DNA of 64,000 nucleotides from Atopsyche davidsoni (Eukaryota > Arthropoda > Insecta > Trichoptera > Hydrobiosidae): positions 6,573,501 to 6,637,500 of the forward strand of contig JAILWY010000014.1 in assembly GCA_022113835.1 (NCBI GenBank), written 5' to 3'. The first letter of the stretch is position 1. Each line of letters begins with the position of its first letter. Both the position numbers and the translations under genes were made by a program. The notes below the pieces were generated by a model, which was given only the letters and a program-made list of their open reading frames with translations, ran no database searches and had not been told where the DNA came from. Shown one piece after another: positions 26,831 through 39,049 of this stretch.

Positions 26831-28652
26831 ATTGGGAGTAAAAAAGAACAATCTTAAGATTTTTTCAAATATGGACCGTTTCGTCTTTTTATTAATAAAA
26901 TTTCTAAGACTCTTATATATATCTTTTATTGGTGTTCTTTTTCCCCTAACTATGTCTTTCGCAAAAGCTCTTTCCCTGGAGATCGTAATGTATTCTATTA
27001 ATCAAGATTAATCATCTAATACTCTTATCTTTCTTTATAAATATTAATTAAACAAAATAAATTGATTTTTACTTTCTTATGCTCGAACTTGTTATATACC
27101 TATTAGGATGTTTTTTTAATGAATCAGCTATATCCTAAATGAAGCAATAAATTTTTCATTCCAAAAGTCGCAAACTTTCTATGTGTATTAATGCTTATGC
27201 GCGGTATAATTTAAATTAATAAATAAATTCGCGATAAAATTTCAAGTAGAACATCGATTATTTATAATGAAACAATTTATAAAATAACTGCAAAAATATG
27301 ACTTAACCGTGAATGTGAATTATGGGCTGGAGTTACATTGTATTTAAATTCACTCGCAATACAATAGAATAACGCGTTACCAATTACCTTCGGGCTTGTG
27401 TTGCTATTTGCATTGATATACAATAAATGAATTCACGTATTGAGAGATTAAAGAGTCAAGTTAGAGAAAGCAAAAGAGCGAATACTGGAGTCGTATGAGG
27501 CCTTTCTTTTGTTTAACCCTCCCATAAGCGTGTTGGCCATATTTTTTTAAACAATAACTACATTTCAAGGCAATTGATGAAAAGTATACAATAAATACTA
27601 GAGTACTTTTTAAAAATTAATCTGAAAATTTCGAAACGAAAAATACTAACGTTCGATAAAATTCTTGCTTAACATTATTTTTAAAATTTTAATAAACATT
27701 TCTAAGAAGTCATAAATGATTATTTTTTCAGTTTATTCAAATGCTAGAAATAGGTTTTTATAAATTTCATACATGTGAAAACACGGTACGATAAAATTAA
27801 TTCACTTAGAATACTTTTTGATTGATTTGAATTTAACATTTAACAATTCATTATTTTTTTTAAAAAACAATAATTTACACTTTTGAAAATGATTAAAAGA
27901 GAAGAATCCACCTACTAAAAATATACATACACACCTAGTATTATTAAGACTTAAATATTAATTCATCATTATCAGCGAGACAGCTCGAGGAGTTGGGTTC
28001 CGGAAGCTGCCATTATTTTTGCTATCAATTACAGATATCTTTAAAATCTTATTCTGCAGAGTATAAAAGTTATCCCATCTCTCAACCACTATTCCAGGCC
28101 AGGTGATGATGGGAGACTTCTTTTGTCAGTTCCACGACGTTCATTTCATATCTCGGCCAGCGATGTTCCTTTTCAGCCACTTGATCACCCTAATTTTGTA
28201 ATAATTACTTATTGCCTCTACCATCAGTGACTAATGGTAGATCCCAAATAATATTAGATGGTAAATAAGCCGTTTTTTGTACGAATTCAAGCTTTAGCAT
28301 ACAAATCATCAAATTAATTTATTGCCTACTGCACTAGTTTTTATATGAAACTATATTACATAAATATGTACTCTTTTTACACAGAACTTTTATGCAGTGT
28401 TTTGAGGCGTACCTAAGTATAAAAATTTAAGCACCCATATCGAGAACTGAAAAAAAATGTAGCTAAGTAAACGCTTTACTTATAAACACAATACTGACAA
28501 AAGAAGCTTGGAAAATATTTTTTTTAAATTCTCTTTGTTAATGCTTTATAAAACCAACTCATGAGGATATTTTTCACAAGGAAACTGTATTGTTTTTAAC
28601 AAATATATATGTTTATAAAAATATATATGTTTATAAGATATAGGCTCTGTGC

Positions 28653-28846
28653 AGGTTATGGTAAATCACTGTCACCTATTGGGTCACCTCAAGCTTTCGA
28701 GCCAAATGGAGGCAGCGAGTGACACAAGGAGTGCGCGGCGAGGATTTATGGCCTCGGCGGCCCTGCGTGGAGGCCCGGCGCGGCTCCGCTGGGGTCAACG
28801 ACCTCGACGCAGCTCCTCAACACCCTACTGTGCTCTGACTTTACAG
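28653..28846 (+). other. GC-rich island, possible exon
   Basis: From an acceptor-like GGCTCTGTGCAG to a weak donor (TTTACA|GTAAAG) the + strand is open for about 64 codons. The peptide is Arg/Ala-rich with no recognisable domain. The minus strand has stops in all frames across it. The island is the most GC-rich patch in the first 38 kb. A conserved regulatory element is as likely as an exon. Confidence 0.25.
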
Positions 28847-31800
28847 TAAAGAAGCATAGTCCTAACGAAATTCTGATTATGTAAAAATAGTTATCGCTTT
28901 ACTACTTGCTTGTTACATCTCAAAATAAAAGCAAAAGAGATTACTAAGATTTCTTCGACCCGACTTTCTCCTCTCGGTGGTGTCTTCAAAAAAATATCTA
29001 CACAACTATTTGGTTTTATACAATGTTAAAAAAAAATGAGTCTCTTGTAAAGCTTTTTTGAAATACGTATTTGCTTACAGCGGAGAACTTATACGTATTT
29101 ACGCAGCTTACGAGTGTATAGATAAGCTTTGTTTCTAGTGTTAAGCACATCGGTTTTTGAGATATTGCTTTGAATAAACCCAGAGAAATATCTTATATTA
29201 AACTTTCTATAAGCCTATGAGTGTAAATAATAAACTGATAAAATAGTCAAAAGGCCGATACATACGGTATAAAAACAAACAAAAACCTTAAGAATTATCA
29301 TAATTTATCGTTAGGGCAATCAGAGCTCTTTTACCTTGCTGTAAGTAGTTTGACAATGCTTTTATAAAGGCTCCGACTTTCACTGGCCAAGTGGTATTTT
29401 TTGAAGTTCATTCACTAAGCCAATTTTTTTTTCATTAAAACAGAAGTGTCATGCCTTTGAACATATTTAACGTTTTCTTTATTATCCATATAAAATAAAA
29501 TAATGCTCATTCATTATACGTTCATAATTGTTGAAATCAAATTAGCGTTAGTCCCGAATCCCACGGCATTGAAATTATTTTGTCTTTTGACAAAAATAAA
29601 TGAAATTATACTCGCGCTTCCAATGCCACACTCCTGGGACTATTTTATTTATTTACCACACGTATTTGTAATATTATTAAACTATTAAATCGTTTTAACT
29701 AAAATATGTGCTATAACCTAAGTATTGGGATTTTTCGGACTCCTTCTGGATTTATACTCTTGGTTGATTTTTGTTACTAGTTTTATATTTTGCTATTGTG
29801 GACCTAAAATAGATTTTTCTCGGATATGAAGAAGATATTAAAGATAACACAGCTCTAAATGTGATCCACTCGGAGTAAACAAGGTGGCATAAATATAAAC
29901 GAATCGGATTTCGTGGCATCTTCAAATTATAACTGAATATGAAATATATCCACATCAATTCGTTCATGATTATGAATTGAATAAATATTAAATTATCAAC
30001 AGATAAATAAAAAAGGGCATTATAATCAAAACAAATGCTTTACTTTGTATTACATTAAAAATATATATACTAATTAAATAATCTGAAAACGTTAGGAGAT
30101 ATTATCATATAGTGGCAATAATAAAAAAAATCGGTACATTGTCACAATGTTTTATCAATTTGTGAAAAAATATGTATATTTTTTTCTTGTTTTAATATGG
30201 AGTACTCTTTATCAACTATCAAAATCATGGCAACTTTAAAACTCATTAAAGCAGTTTATTAAATATATTTTGAGGTATGAAGAACTTCTTTGTTTGTACT
30301 ACAGATTACACAATACTAACACCCATTCATTTTAGATCAACTATAAAATTCATAAAACTCTTTTTTATCTAAACCGGCTGTTTGTGTTTATAGAGAGTTT
30401 TCAATAAAATGACCTTCCGCCCTTGTGAAACATCCTGTCCTGCGCTAAAATAAAAACAAGAATGTTTGTGAACAAAATTTCCAAATCGAAATTTCCATAA
30501 GCATTTGGTATACGATGTAACACAATCGAATTGAAACTTATCACTTAATAGGTGTGATATTTTCTCCAACAGCAATAAACCAACATCATTTTGGGTAAAC
30601 TGCCATAAAACGGATAATTTTTAAACCGCCTGTTCATTAAGTAACTTTTTTAAGCAGTAAAAATCTTAAATTTGATTTATTGTAAAGTTTTAGTGATTTT
30701 TTATTGTTTTGTGTATTTATTTAGCTTTGGGCAACAGAATATTCGTATTAATAAACTTTTAATACGACTTGCTGAACAATCGTTGAATATTTTTTTATCT
30801 TATGAAAGATATAATAAACAATATATTGCCAATTTATTGATACTGTTTTATTGAAGCTATTTTATTACAAAATAAATTATTTGTCAATAAATTTAAAAAA
30901 TTATAGAGTGTGTTTACATACACAATATTATTAGGTTTTTAATAATAAAAAAACAGAAAGACAAATATGATAATAAAAACTGTTCATATTTTCTCTTATG
31001 ATTCTTAATATAATAACTAATAAAAAAAATCCCTCCCGCTCTTATGTATATTTTTTTTTAGTTTGACGAAAAAGACATGACGTGTATTAATCCCATCGTT
31101 TGGATGCTTTCAAAATAAATAATAAGATATTTGAATGAACATCTTTACAACATTAGACAATTTTAGTTAACTCGTTTTATATTATATAATTTATAAATAC
31201 GCTAACAATTTATATTTCCAAAACAAATAAATGCAATTGTATCTTGAAATAAAAAAAACATAAAGGTGTTTGTTTGTTGAACTTTAAGACGACCGCATTC
31301 AGAAACAGAGCCGACGTGTTTTTGTGGATATCCTCTTCAGTTTCAATAATAATAAATTACCTATCTATACTCTTTAAATGCTTGTTGATCGATAGTTTTT
31401 CATGATTTGACTATTTAACGACTTAACCACAAACGCTGACGAAACAACGAGAGAAAATAAGTTTTTGTTAAAATACCTCATACCTTCGTGCGAGGGAGAG
31501 CCGCTCATTCGTCATTCAGCAGTGGATTATGATTTACAGATTAGTTCATTCCGTTTAACAATTACGTCTACGGCTCTTATAATTTAGGAACCAGTTTTTT
31601 TCCAGTTGTGTTTCACTAAACCATATATGACGCAAATCAGAAAAAAATATTCGAAATCCTTGAAAATTATAGTCGTTAAAATATCAAAGTATCGCAAACG
31701 GATATAAACCATCAACTTTAATATAATAGTAACGATTAAACAAACTGTTAAGTGTGATAATATTCTGATTTTAGTGATGTTCTACAAGGATATCACGTAG

Positions 31801-31874
31801 GTGCGTTAAAATAATAGTAATGTACGTAATAAGTTACATAATTTGAAATCAAATTCATATTTTTTTAATCCACG

Positions 31875-32010
31875 CCGAGGATGTTGCTCCTATAAAAAAA
31901 ATAGGCAAAAGGTCTCGAACCTCCGGCCTTTGAAGAGCTATCGTTGTGCTGGGTGTGTTTTTTGTTCCCGACTCACCCATTGCATAAACCTGGGTCAAAA
32001 GGTAACCCAC
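31875..32010 (-). repeat. tRNA-like SINE remnant
   Basis: The minus strand has a B box GGTTCGAGACC (reverse complement at 31911-31921) about 30 bases from an A-box-like region, in a GC-richer patch. The body is too decayed for a cloverleaf. Confidence 0.4.
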
Positions 32011-33629
32011 AGGGGGTCAACTACAGCCTTATATCAAAGTTTATATACAAAATTTGAAATATTTGTGAATAACTCTCAATTACGCATGTACCAACACTTA
32101 AAATGCTGTGCTAGTATTTGATGTTTTTTAAAAAAAAATACTATGTATATACTAGAATGTAAACAGTGCATCTACCGAAAGAAGAAAGTACTCGTATTAT
32201 TAGATTAGTAAATAAATCACGTTTTACATATTAGTCTTCGAATTTTCTTTATATTAATGAGTCGTTTTTTAAACATATATTAGACCATTAAAAAGTTATT
32301 CCAAAATCATTTAGTATTTATTTTTTTATACAGTAATAATTTTTCCAATAAAACAAGTTAAAGTTTAAATAAAAATCAACGATATTAAAAATACTGTTTA
32401 TAAAACATTAGTGGAGTGGTCAATTGATGGCGTTAAAACTTAATTTATTTACTCGGTACTCATCCTGGTAAAGACCGGTTGGATTATGGATATAATAAGG
32501 CTTTCATTATTTTTTTCCAATATTAGAAATATCGTTTCGCGTTTTATTAAAAATATATATTTATATTTTGTGCATAGCGAAATTATACCAATCTCTTATC
32601 ACCCTGTACACACTCGAAGACACAGAGAATACAGTAATTCATAATGTGGTAATGATCACTGTTGCTTTTAACAAATCGTAAGTCATCACCAATATCGTCT
32701 CGAGTGCGCCCCGGGCTGCTGAAGATCAATACTTATTGATTAAAAACGTCTGGCTGGTTGTTCCTGATTTCAGCATTTGAATACTTATCAACGACTTATT
32801 GACACACGTGCCGAGCGGTGCAGTATTTTCTTATTTTTTCTAATAATATATATTTATTTCGCGTAGTAAGGAGTTTCGCAATATTTTACTACCCATTTTT
32901 GCACAAGTACACACATTATGCTACACATGTGAAATTTTAATTGAACTATTTTGCCGAACAAGGCTTTAATATGATGTCAGCATCCATCTTGCTTCACATG
33001 CTAAGTATCAATGAACGCAGGAAAAATATTTGTCAAGAATGTCGAGAAAGTACATCAAAAAATTATTTTAAAACTCTAATGACTTTTTTTCCTATTTTAT
33101 GTTCACTATAAGCTATTGAATGACAATTCATTTGCATTTCTATAGCGTCAACCGTTGTCATGAAACATCAGCTGACTTGATAATATTAGGTATCCTCTTT
33201 GCGCATTCTTCCCTACGGATATTAGTTTGAGGCTCCTCTTAAATATCTGATGATTATTTAATATGCTAATATGCATCAACCGTCATATACATTACAACAC
33301 TTAATTTTGTTTATGCCTTCTCCCATCGCCTCTTTTATGTTTAACTTGTTTGTTTAGACAATCAAAAAAATATTTTATCGGGTATTTTTCACCTTTTTAA
33401 ACTTTCATTCAACAAATATAATTCAATTATATTATTCAACCCTACCACGAAACCACTGAACGACACATCAATGATTCCGAGAATGTGGATAATTTAATTC
33501 CTATTTTTAAGTATTATAATACTTTCCCTGCTAACAATGACCTCGAGAATACAATGTGCTTTTAAGTGATCCAATAACACATAAAACTATGAGGAAAATT
33601 CTCGTAAAATATTATTTATTTTCGACAGA

Positions 33630-33715
33630 TTGGTAAGATTTGAACCCATATCCTCACGGCTATCGCGGCTCGGCACTCAAACCTGCTGAACGACTATAAC
33701 TGAGCGAGAATTTTA
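33630..33715 (-). repeat. tRNA-derived SINE head
   Basis: On the minus strand a D-arm-like TCGTTCAGCAGGTTTGAGTGC is followed about 30 bases later by GGGTTCAAATC, a good B box. The spacing matches a tRNA-derived polymerase III promoter. The D-arm sequence is listed here only as a motif; no functional tRNA is claimed. Confidence 0.5.
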
Positions 33716-33802
33716 ATTTTCATATTTAAGTGTGGAGGTAATGTCTCTTTTTATGTATAAACCTAAAAACCTTTTATTTACATAAAATTTTTTTTTTTTA
33801 AG

Positions 33803-33984
33803 GTATTAGATGTAAATTTGTAATTTACGGATTAAGTGGGATTCTATCAATTTACAACACAGAGACATTACACTGTGCTTTTCACGCCAGCGGTTTCAGA
33901 CTGACCACCAAATATATCGAAAGGAAATGGAAAGCTGACCCTCGGCCCGCTCACAATGGGCTCCTCCTATATTTAGAAAGGCAG
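33803..33984 (+). CDS. Candidate internal exon, unassigned
   Basis: After a long pyrimidine tract and AAG, the frame opens immediately (an in-frame TAA sits just upstream of the acceptor) and remains open for 60 codons to GGCAG|GTAATT. The second half is GC-rich and protein-like (FHASGFRLTTKYIERKWK). The donor is only moderate and the first half is AT-rich. Entering phase needs one base from the previous exon; leaving phase is 0. No family is recognised, and chance openness in a GC-rich patch is a real alternative. Confidence 0.28.
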
Positions 33985-36900
33985 GTAATTGCTTGGAGTC
34001 GCCCGGTCGTGTGTCTTCTTGCCCAGCACGTGTGGCCCGTGTGAGTCCTGGCCAGGGTCAATTATCGCTCTTATGAAATCGATGAGAACTTTTACCCTTT
34101 ATGTATACAGGTGATGCATAAAGTTAATGCCTTGTCGAGTTATGAAAGCGATGCATTTTTAATGCATTTTCGAAGTTTTTCAAGTGGTAAAATAAATCCA
34201 ACAGGTCAATAGTAGATTTTATTTATATTAAAAGCTCGAGAATTAATTCAAACTAAAAAAGCCTATTAGCTTTAGAGATAATTAACTCAGTAAATTTCAA
34301 ACAATCTTTACTTTTCATTAGTTAACTGTGAAATATAATATCTTAGTTCGTGCATATATTAAGCTTATGAATAATCTTAAAAAGATATATTATCCGTTCC
34401 TGAAAGCCAGAATAAACATAATTAACTAGGTTTGCCTTATTATAATAAGGCGAACCCATTTAACTGTTTAAAAGCTAGCAATAGCAGCATTTAGAATACA
34501 TAAAAAACGTAGTTAGGTTAGTTAAATCAAAATTAATATAACGTTTATAAAGATAACTATTAGAGTTTCAATGAATATAAACTTAATTTCGCATGCCGCA
34601 ATCAGATAACACATATATTTATTTGTATTCGTATATGTTTGAAATATGGAAAATACAAACTCAACAAGTATTAAATATTGTAATATCAAATGTGTTATTG
34701 ATTGCATTGCATATAAACTGAACAATTTTCTTTATTCGAAGTATGTTTTTTAATAATTGCGTTTTGTTATAATCAATTTTATTTAAAGATTTTTACGTGC
34801 CACCTGTATAATTCTCGCTGCATTCATCCACTGTGTATAATATTCAGTAATCCAAAACATAATTTGCTATCTGAAGATCGTCGCTCGTGTAATGCAGTAT
34901 GGGAAAAAGTGCATTCAGAATAATATGCAAGATCAAATGAGACAAATTAGATACGAAGCTTATTCGTGGAAATAAGTAATTTTTTTTCTCACATAAATAA
35001 GTAATAAAATGTCTCAAGGTACCTTTATTTGTCATTTGCTATTGAAAACACTATGATAAAGCATATTTTATAGTAAGAAGAAAACCCACCTGGTTTTACT
35101 GTTAAAATAACAAGTAGATAAACTAACAATAAAAACAACACAAAAGAGGTTAACCTTTTTGCATTTTTTTTTATTATTTTCTTTTATTTTTCTAAACTAG
35201 ATGAAATTTTTATGAAACAAGAGTATCGATAGTTAAATAAGAAGTTTTTTAAATAAAAGTATCATACAAAAATATTGTTTAGAACAAAAAATAAAATGTC
35301 ATATTTGATTTGATCCAACATTTGCACATAGCAATTAAAATTCTCAATGAATTAAATGTCGCAACGTTCACAAAACGATTGAGGCACCGAGTGTGGATGT
35401 AAGACTACATCTGTTCTCTGCGAGAGGATGTAATTTTTGCCAATAGACACACATTTTAAAATTTATATGGAGCACTTTTTCTCTCGGGGGAACTTAAGTA
35501 ATTTAAAGGTCTTGTTTGTTATTTATTCGGTAAAATTTACACACACTTGACACGGGGACTTTAAACTGATATTTACATTAGGCCGAAAGAATACCCACGG
35601 AGTTCCTTACAGCTACTGAGTCACCAATTAGCTTGCAAAGTCCCAACGGATTTGCTAGGTTGATAACTAGCGACCAATAAAAAGTTTTAGAATAACATCT
35701 AATAATTTCAAGCGTCAGAGAAGGCAGAAATGTTTTTTGATGGTTTCAAATATCCTCCACCCCCTACTATATGCTTTTGATGACCTAAGAGTGGGGGTTA
35801 TTTCGAAAAAAACTATACTTTGTTCAGAAGGGATATTTCTTGCATCCCTTGTATCATATGGCAAAGTTTGGGGATAAATTAGTTAAGGGTCTACCTTTGA
35901 ATAAGTTTGGCGCATCTGTGATGTATGTCATTGATGTCTCTGATATACTGAATATAAATAAGTTATAGACAACTAAAAAAATATTGAGACTGTCAAACTT
36001 ACGTTACCATTTGGTATTATTTATTTTATATATTTTTATAAAATGGAGTACTACTAAATGAACGCCTCTACAATTTATACGCGGTTGATATTTTTACAAC
36101 TGTATTAGCACATGAATTTATATAAACTATTTTATAATATAATATGTCTGGTTACATCAATAATAACAAGCACATTACAATACACATTCATACAACGAAC
36201 TATCAATCAATATAACCAATGAAGACTTCGCACGGACATGCCGGTTTAGATATTCTCGTTGCTGGGTGCCGTTAATGAGATGCTTTATACAACTAAATTA
36301 TAAATTAAAACGTGTCTAGTAATACACCTGATATTAAAAAAAAATGATTTACAATGACACCATAATTTAAAATCTCACGTCATTCACAGTACTACTGTGC
36401 TATGTGCCAAAACCAATTATTGTCAGCAATTTCTAGGCTTTCTACACCACAAAAACATTTAATGAACTCTTTAGATAATTCAAATCCAAATTATTGTAAA
36501 TGTCTACCAAGACTCAGAAACTTTGCGTCGTTGCTAGCTGATAGTTCATTATCATGCCCAAAATTAAAATTTATAGCATTTTAAATTAAAATAGTTTTAA
36601 AAATACATTTAATTATACGAATTAATCGAAAATGATTCGCAAATTGATTAGATTTTTCAGTTCTGCTTTTGGAAAGTGTTTAGTTTTATCCGATAAAATA
36701 ATAAACTCTTGGGAAACCTTGTCAGATAAATATACGATTTGTATCTGTATCGTATTAGATAAATATACGATACGATACAGACGTACCAATTGCTATATTT
36801 TAGGTGGATCCAGTTAAGAGAATTAGAATGTCACGTCTTCTTACTAATCTCGTACCTCAGTACAGTCGATGTATATTTTTAATATATATATATATAATAT

Positions 36901-38940
36901 TTTTTCTCATTTTTATAAAATTAGACGAGTGGTTGTTATTTCAAAAATGTTTCACACCGAATGCTTTTAAGGCCAAAAGCATCCGTATTTTATTATCACA
37001 TAAATACTTGAAGGTTACAAACAGTTCAGTTTTGATAAGAACAACCTTCGTCAAGGGAGTTTTCGGATGTTTCTGATAGACAATCATTTAAAGAATCTTC
37101 ACCGTACACAAAGCTCTGAACGATACCCGTATAACTTACATAGACGTACGCTCATTGCCATGCCCCAGCACGAGCTCACGCACGGGCTTCGCTTGCAGAA
37201 CTGTGTGTGCTTATTTGATAAACAAAGATATTAAAATTTACAAACACAAATTTTAAGCAAAAAAAACCTTGATCCTAACACAAATTGCAAATAAAATTCA
37301 CAAAATATAAAATGACGAGAAGTTTCTGAAGTTTCCTATTTACACGCAATCGTTATGTTCATATCAACAACAAAAAATACATCAATCTCTCAAAATACTA
37401 ATTTTCATTTCATAATTTTAACAAGGTTTTTATATTAAAAGCGTAAACATATTGCTACGATTTATATGAAATCAAAAGAAGCATCTGTAATCCTCAAATA
37501 CGTCAGAGTTAAAATACGATAATCAATGTCCTCCAAAAAGGAAGAAGCTCTCACTTGTCCGCCAGACCTGCTGTATAACTTCTTAAGTGCTATCGATCGC
37601 GATACTCAAACAAAATATTCCTTGTCATCGTTAAGAAGGATTTGGAGGGACATAGGTGTACGTATAAAAAATGACACAGGAAAAAATATTTTTTTTGTAA
37701 ATTTATTTCATAATAAAATAAATTCATTATGATTTAAGAGATGTTGTTGTTTCTCAGTTAGAGATAGTGATATTATGAAGGAAGTTGAATCGAATTTCAG
37801 AATCACTAAATAATGGATCCTGATGTCTTTAAAATTTATAATATATGTGCTATCTTTAATCGTACTATGTTTCATACATAGTAAAATTCGTACACATTTT
37901 GAGTACCTAAAAAATAATATGATACCTTGATTTCTATGAGTGCTGTTTATATATTGTTTTGCTTTTTTTATCATACAAATTTTAAAAATAGCTACTTGTA
38001 AAATTTTATTAACAATATATGAATTATTGATAAAAGGCAGATTTCATAAAACTAAATGTAAAAATAATTTAATTTTTAAAATGTCCAGTCCTAGAAGTTT
38101 TTTTACAAATAATATCTAAAACTATTTTCTTGGTATAGTTTGATTTCATGGCGGTGTTGTTTGATATGCATTTAATTTTTATTTTACACAAGTTATATTC
38201 GATTGATTTGAAAAGAGAGTTTTCGTTTGTTGTTTTTACACATTTTTTTATAGCAATCAGGTAAAAGGTTATAACGCAATTGAAAAAAGGTAAATTGATC
38301 TCCATTGAACGTTGTTTCCGGGAGATGCCGGATTGTTTATGTTATCCGTTAGTACTCCTGCGAATGAGATTGCTATCGGCCGGCCGTGACGGTGTAATTA
38401 CAATTCTCTTTCTTTATATGGAAAACAACGGTTAATGAGGAATGTGCACATATGTAGAAGTGTGAATTGTTCTGTTCAATTGATAAAAATATGCATGGAC
38501 TACTTTTCACCAATAAGAAAAGTACAAATATGCAAATATTCCAGGTAAGTAAGAATAATCTCTAATATTTTAATATACTGTATTTATACGTATTTAGTTT
38601 TAAAAATTTATTAGTCGATGTATCTATAATCTAGAACTAGAAAACCAAAAGTCCTTCGGAATCTGATAATTGTTTCTTCACAAATGAAGCCATGTGAAAT
38701 AATTTACATGTTTAAACCAAAAGTGAAATTGAGGGTATTATACACTCATTAGCTAAATGACCGCACAATAAAATAATAATCGAATTCCTCGCGAGGCTAA
38801 ATGTCACATTTGCGTATCGCCCATAGAGAATTATGCTAATCGCGAGGATCCCAGAGACGAAGAAGATCCACGGGAAAAGAAAAGTGAAGAGGACGATGCG
38901 ATTGAGTCTTGAACCAAACAGGTGACATTCGGCGTCGCTT
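33985..38940. other. Non-coding tract upstream of the Tweedle gene
   Basis: No secure gene. It contains the 37526-37680 open frame and a donor-like CCAG|GTAAGTAAG at 38545. GC content rises over the last 150 bases towards the Tweedle promoter. Confidence 0.5.
37526..37732 (+). CDS. Small open frame or exon, unknown
   Basis: ATG at 37526 opens a 68-codon frame, with a TAA immediately upstream in frame. The first 50 residues are protein-like (CPPDLLYNFLSAIDRDTQTK, then SLSSLRRIWRDIG), and the rest is AT-rich noise. A good acceptor-like CTCTCACTTGTCCGCCAG lies inside at about 37566, so the real unit could be an exon ending near 37651 at a weak GTGTAC donor. I do not recognise it. Confidence 0.25.
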   Translation: MSSKKEEALTCPPDLLYNFLSAIDRDTQTKYSLSSLRRIWRDIGVRIKNDTGKNIFFVNLFHNKINSL

Positions 38941-38967
38941 GTCGCGCGGCTGCGTGGGGCGGAGAGG

Positions 38968-39003
38968 TATAAAAACCTGCCTTCGCCCGGCAGAGGCATC
39001 AGT
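38968..39003 (+). promoter_or_regulatory. Core promoter of the Tweedle gene
   Basis: TATAAAA at 38968-38974 in a GC-rich context is followed by the arthropod initiator TCAGTC with its A at 39001, 33 bases from the first T. The ATG is 49 bases further on. TATA-containing promoters are typical of strongly and transiently expressed cuticle genes. No clear downstream promoter element is seen. Confidence 0.8.
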
Positions 39004-39049
39004 CTGTGGGATTCCACCGGCTCGGCAACTACAGGCAGCAAGGATTACC

